From the NCBI GenBank assembly GCA_003024985.2, contig PXIH01S0056407.1: a DNA stretch of 10,758 nt; one strand, given 5' to 3'. The translations under genes and the position numbers were made by a program. Positions 7,603-10,758 of this stretch are shown here, piece by piece. Position 1 is the first letter of the stretch. Each line of letters begins with the position of its first letter. The stretch comes from Euperipatoides rowelli (taxonomy: Eukaryota; Onychophora; Udeonychophora; Euonychophora; Peripatopsidae). Under the pieces are notes generated by a model. That model was not told where the DNA came from. It worked only from the letters and a program-made list of their open reading frames with translations, and did not search any database.

Positions 7603-8516
7603 CTGAAAAAAAAAAAAAAAGTTTTTTAAAACCCTTAAAAAGAAAAAGAAAATTAATCTAGGATATATACTTTGTAGCCTATTTTATTAGAAAAATAAAT
7701 TAGTTGAATAAAAAAAACATGACCAAGCATTGTAATTTTAGAAATTATTGTATATCTTTCCACCATTTTTCTGTTTAAACATAGCATTGAGTCCTCAGTT
7801 AGTAAGAAACTCCAGTTCAGAAAATCATGAAATTGTGTTAATAAATCTATTTTTTTTTTTAAAAAAAATAAAACTACATTAAACAATGAACAGATTTCTA
7901 AAAATTAAAATATTTAAAAAAAAAAAACATAGCTAGTAGCTCTTTGCTGAGAGCAAAGTTTTACACATCCAGAATAATTTAGGAATGTAAAATTAAAAAA
8001 AAAAAAATGATTTAGTATTTTATTTCATACAATTTAAGCTATTCGTATCGTATCGGTTAGAAATACTGCTGGTCCCGCGAGGATAACCCATTCCCGGTAT
8101 AATGGGCTATACAGTAGGCTATACCAACCAGATTATGGACAACACATTGGCTCGCATTTAGCCTCACAGAGCCTGTACAGAACAACACATGACATGACAA
8201 AACATAAAACTGAACACATTAAAAATTTAGATACAATTCTGTCTTCTTGATTATTCTTCTATCTATTAGTCCTCTTCATTTACCGTATGTTGACCCTGGC
8301 TACCTTTCCTTCTAGATTTTTATTCCTTGTCAGGTGATTTTTCCTGCTTTGAACTCATTCAGCTATTGTAATTTATTTTAACTTGATTGAATTTTATTTC
8401 TGTGGCTTTACACTGCCTCTTTTCTGTTCCCTCCGATTTCCCTTCCAGGATGGTTATCTTCATTTCTTTGTTTCAGTCACCCTGTCTCGGTTGATTTCCC
8501 GATTAAGGCTACTCTG

Positions 8517-8528
8517 CCCCCCCCCCCC
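8517..8528. repeat. Poly-C tract C12
   Basis: Twelve consecutive C on the plus strand (G12 on the gene's strand). A similar C11 lies at 8801-8811. These are outliers in a window of about 25% G+C and are also likely sites of length error or polymorphism. Confidence 0.9.
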
Positions 8529-8800
8529 ATGTTTTCCTGTGGTAGCCCTAATTACCATGTTATCTTGAAATTTTAATTTCTGTTTTCCTAGTTCTCTTTT
8601 GGTCCTCTTCATTAACTGTATTTTTAGTGGCTGTTTCCCTTAGATTTTAGTTTTACGGCTGCCAGGTGATTAGTCCTGCGTTTGACCTTGCTCAACTATT
8701 GTAAATTTAGTTTTCCCAGCCCATTTATTAGTCCCGCTTTGACCTTTCTCAGCTTTATTTTGGTTTTATTTCTGTGGCTTTAACCTCCCTCCTATTTGGT

Positions 8801-8811
8801 CCCCCCCCCCC
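8801..8811. repeat. Poly-C tract C11
   Basis: Eleven consecutive C, followed by CTTTTTCCCC-like pyrimidine sequence without purines for about 15 bases. It sits at the end of the second copy of the 333-base repeat. Confidence 0.9.
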
Positions 8812-9414
8812 TTTTTCCCCTCTCTTAAAGTAAATCTGCAAAATTTCTTTCTGCAGCCATGCTGTCTTTAAAAACCTTCCCTTTTGCAAACACTCTGTAC
8901 CCCTTCCTTTTTCGTTTATCTTTAGTACATTGATACTTTCTTTGATTCTTCTTAGGCCTGTCAGTCTGGTGGAGTTATATATTCCCATCTTAATGTATGA
9001 TGTTCTGAAATTATATGCTGCTCTTTTCCTTATTTTATCTTCCCTCTGATTCAATGTGCCTATTGTCATATAGTGTGTACCGGTACGTTAGTTTTTATTT
9101 TCGAGTCTTATTCCTTCCTGTGATCAGCTATTCATCTTCTCTAAGACTGCCTTGTTCTCCATGTTTGCTGGTTCCTATATGGCCCTGGGTTTCAAAAGAA
9201 AAAAAAAAAAAGAACAACAATACCACACATCTCTGTGGTCACTTTAAACCCATTGTATGAAAACTACATAATAAGGATTTTTATTTTTAACACTATTTAG
9301 GTTTAGAAAATTTGACACATATAAAGTACACCAATAAATTATATTCCTCATATCTAAAGGGATTAAATAAAATAAAATGTGTTGGCCAGCCATATATTTT
9401 GCTTAAATGTGTTG

Positions 9415-9860
9415 AAATAATAAAAAAATGATATAGGCCTACCCTTCATCAGAATTGGGAGATGAGAATAAAACAAATTATACCTTAAAATTGTTAACTA
9501 GGCTATAACAGGCATAATGGAATCGTTAAATAAGGGCAATTAAAATGAAGTACCACATATAGAAAAATGATATACAGTACAGTAAATTCAAAATTGGAAG
9601 ATGAGAATAGAACAATTTATGTATTAAAAATTAACTAAATAACCGTTTAAACCTCTCAACTATATCAGATTTAGAATGAAGTGCCATTACCTATAGAAAA
9701 TTGCTATCCCAATAATCAAAATTGGAGAATAAATTTAAACAATTTATAACTCATAAATGTAGCTACCGTAATCAACATATTAAACAAAAATGTAAACTAA
9801 AATAAAGTTGAAAACTGTTTAGAAAAATAATTTAGCTTACCATTAATCAAAAGTAGCCTA
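9415..9860. repeat. Diverged AT-rich tandem repeat, three to four units of 126-139 bases
   Basis: The landmark A(T)AGAAAAATGATAT recurs with spacing 139, 134 and 126 (about 9422, 9561, 9695, 9821). Each copy is followed after about 25 bases by (T/A)TCA(A/G)AATTGGGAGATGAGAATA(A/G)AACAA-like sequence, clear in units 1-3 (about 9448, 9587, 9715) and fading in unit 4 (ATCAAAAG at 9846). AATGAAGTACCACATATAG at about 9545 and AATGAAGTGCCATTACCTATAG at about 9676 also align. Divergence of perhaps 20-30% suggests an old minisatellite or satellite-like array. No coding frame is kept across units. Confidence 0.75.
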
Positions 9861-9873
9861 AATAAAAAATAAT

Positions 9874-9894
9874 TAATAAATAAATAAATAAAAA
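9874..9894. repeat. Microsatellite (TAAA)n
   Basis: Four perfect TAAA units (9877-9892) with partial units on both sides, directly after the tandem repeat array. Confidence 0.85.
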
Positions 9895-10758
9895 TTGTTT
9901 TGTTAGGTTATATTATTATTTTTCTTGAGTTGGGAACTTTTGTTTGAGAAAATACCGTAGGCTACTAACTTTTTTTTTAAGCGTATACCCATTCCTGGAA
10001 TAGAAAATAATTGAATATTATCAAAATTACTATTATTAATACAAGCTAGTTCTAAATACAGTTTGTAATTTTTTTTTAATTAATTTTTGCTAGACCCTGC
10101 AACGTACTTTTGCATCTAGCTTAGGCTGTTTTCAGCCATAATTAGTTTTCTTTTAAAAAATAAATTGTAGTTGTTCTAAAATGATAAATCATTTTTTACT
10201 ATGTTTAAATTCCTATCCAATCGCACTAAGGATATAATTTTCCCAGGTATTATTATTCTTTTTCCTCTTGCTATCTGCTAGGCCCTGCAGAAGATTTTAT
10301 CCCTTATCTTCTTTCTGCAATTTGCACGTGCTTACTTTTGGATGTTAAGTTAAGACAGATGGTACCTTTGAATCTGAACTACAAAATACAGTAGGCCTAT
10401 TACACTATAATATAGAACAAAAATTTCCAGATTTTCGCTTAACTTCCAAAGGGTTTTAAGTATAATGCCTACTTAGTTTTCTTTTTATTTATTTATCATT
10501 TATCCCTTTCCTTTTTTCTATAGTCTAAATCCAATTTAATTTTTTCCGCTTCCCCATTTTCATTTTATATTACCAGTCTTAAAATGATTAAAAGTTAGTT
10601 TTTAACTTTGTTTATTACGCTATTAGATTCTTTCAATTATTCTATTATCCACCCAACCCAAACAACTATAACCCTGTACATGGACCTCCTAAAGAGATAC
10701 ATGTCCAGCTTCTTATATATGTTCAGACTCCAACAACAACAATATAATGTATTTATAT

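Larger units (their letters stand above)
8265..8811. repeat. Pyrimidine-rich block with degenerate tandem repeats (period about 333)
   Basis: Matching landmarks occur in the same order twice: GTCCTCTTCATT at 8269 and 8602, CAGGTGATT at 8331 and 8663, ATTGTAA at 8365 and 8698, TTCTGTGGCTTTA at 8398 and 8770. The first three give an offset of 332-333; the last gives 372, explained by an extra internal duplication in the second copy (TTAGTCCTGCGTTTGACC at 8670 and TTAGTCCCGCTTTGACC at 8728, 58 apart). Two poly-C tracts, C12 at 8517-8528 and C11 at 8801-8811, punctuate the block. The top strand stays pyrimidine-rich to about 9200. Long frames here on both strands look like products of composition rather than genes. 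Confidence 0.75.
7603..10758 (-). other. Intron 1 of the SNF-like gene (partial), repeats only
   Basis: Everything upstream of exon 2 in the window. I looked on the minus strand for an exon encoding the family N-terminus (TIYINNLNEKIKKE-like) ending in a phase that supplies the G of the Glu codon, and saw none, so exon 1 is probably further right. The region holds a pyrimidine-rich repeat block (about 8265-8811), a diverged tandem repeat (about 9415-9860) and an AATA microsatellite. From 7605 to 8260 and from 9900 to 10758 I see only AT-rich sequence with homopolymers and a few dispersed words. Confidence 0.75.

Noticed and set aside
7653-7886. Minus-strand open frame just upstream of SNF exon 2
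   Set aside because: It lies in intron 1 and contains poly-A/T runs; it does not match the expected SNF N-terminus and has no donor site in the phase that exon 2 needs.
8060-8125. Segment with ACCCATTCCCGGTATAATGGGC, considered as a tRNA or structured RNA
   Set aside because: It holds one short imperfect hairpin but no tRNA arms or conserved T-loop; it is too little to call.
8383-8568. Plus-strand open frame over the first pyrimidine-rich repeat unit
   Set aside because: It runs through a C12 tract and is not kept in the second repeat copy. Its Phe/Leu/Ser/Pro content is explained by composition.
8755-9069. Minus-strand open frame of 104 codons, the longest in the window
   Set aside because: It lies in a purine-rich strand, which favours Lys/Glu/Arg codons and few stops. 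Part of it falls in the degenerate repeat block; no splice pattern or family motif fits, and it is not the missing SNF first exon.
9015-9260. Plus-strand open frame of 81 codons
   Set aside because: Composition-driven and ends in a poly-A run that gives a Lys tract; no recognisable domain.

Overview
This is AT-rich (roughly three quarters A+T by eye) nuclear DNA from an animal, almost all of it intronic. The decisive evidence is three minus-strand exons that splice in phase into the middle of a U1A/U2B''/SNF-family spliceosomal RNA-binding protein. The repeat content also points to an animal: a 5'-truncated CR1/L2/Jockey-like LINE fragment, AAT and AATA microsatellites, and many dispersed short words such as TAGGCTA and CTACCGTAAT. 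An invertebrate is likely, because RRM1 resembles the single SNF protein of invertebrates, a mixture of vertebrate U1A and U2B'' features. I cannot name a species.

Layout, in the sense of the gene (right to left): intron 1 (7603 to the right edge, more than 3.1 kb) holds two sets of degenerate tandem repeats, a pyrimidine-rich one at about 8265-8811 and an AT-rich one at about 9415-9860. Exon 2 (7430-7602) encodes most of RRM1. A 111-base intron follows. Exon 3 (7093-7318) encodes the end of RRM1 and a Lys-rich then Met/Gly/Ser-rich linker. Intron 3 (1468-7092, about 5.6 kb) carries a LINE fragment, a duplicated block split by a single N, several hairpins and direct repeats, and a possible plus-strand exon at 6207-6369. 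Exon 4 (1356-1467) opens RRM2. The part from 1 to 1355 is intron 4. The start codon with the RNP2 motif of RRM1, and the RRM2 core with the stop codon, both lie outside the window.

The points most worth a second look are the probable assembly artefact around the N at 3184 (two copies identical except for five AAT units), loss of a basic residue at an RNA-contacting loop position of RRM1, the unassigned plus-strand open exon with a consensus donor site, and short words repeated well beyond chance. I found no bacterial-type genes, CRISPR array, rRNA or convincing tRNA, and nothing that I can call a new biological system.
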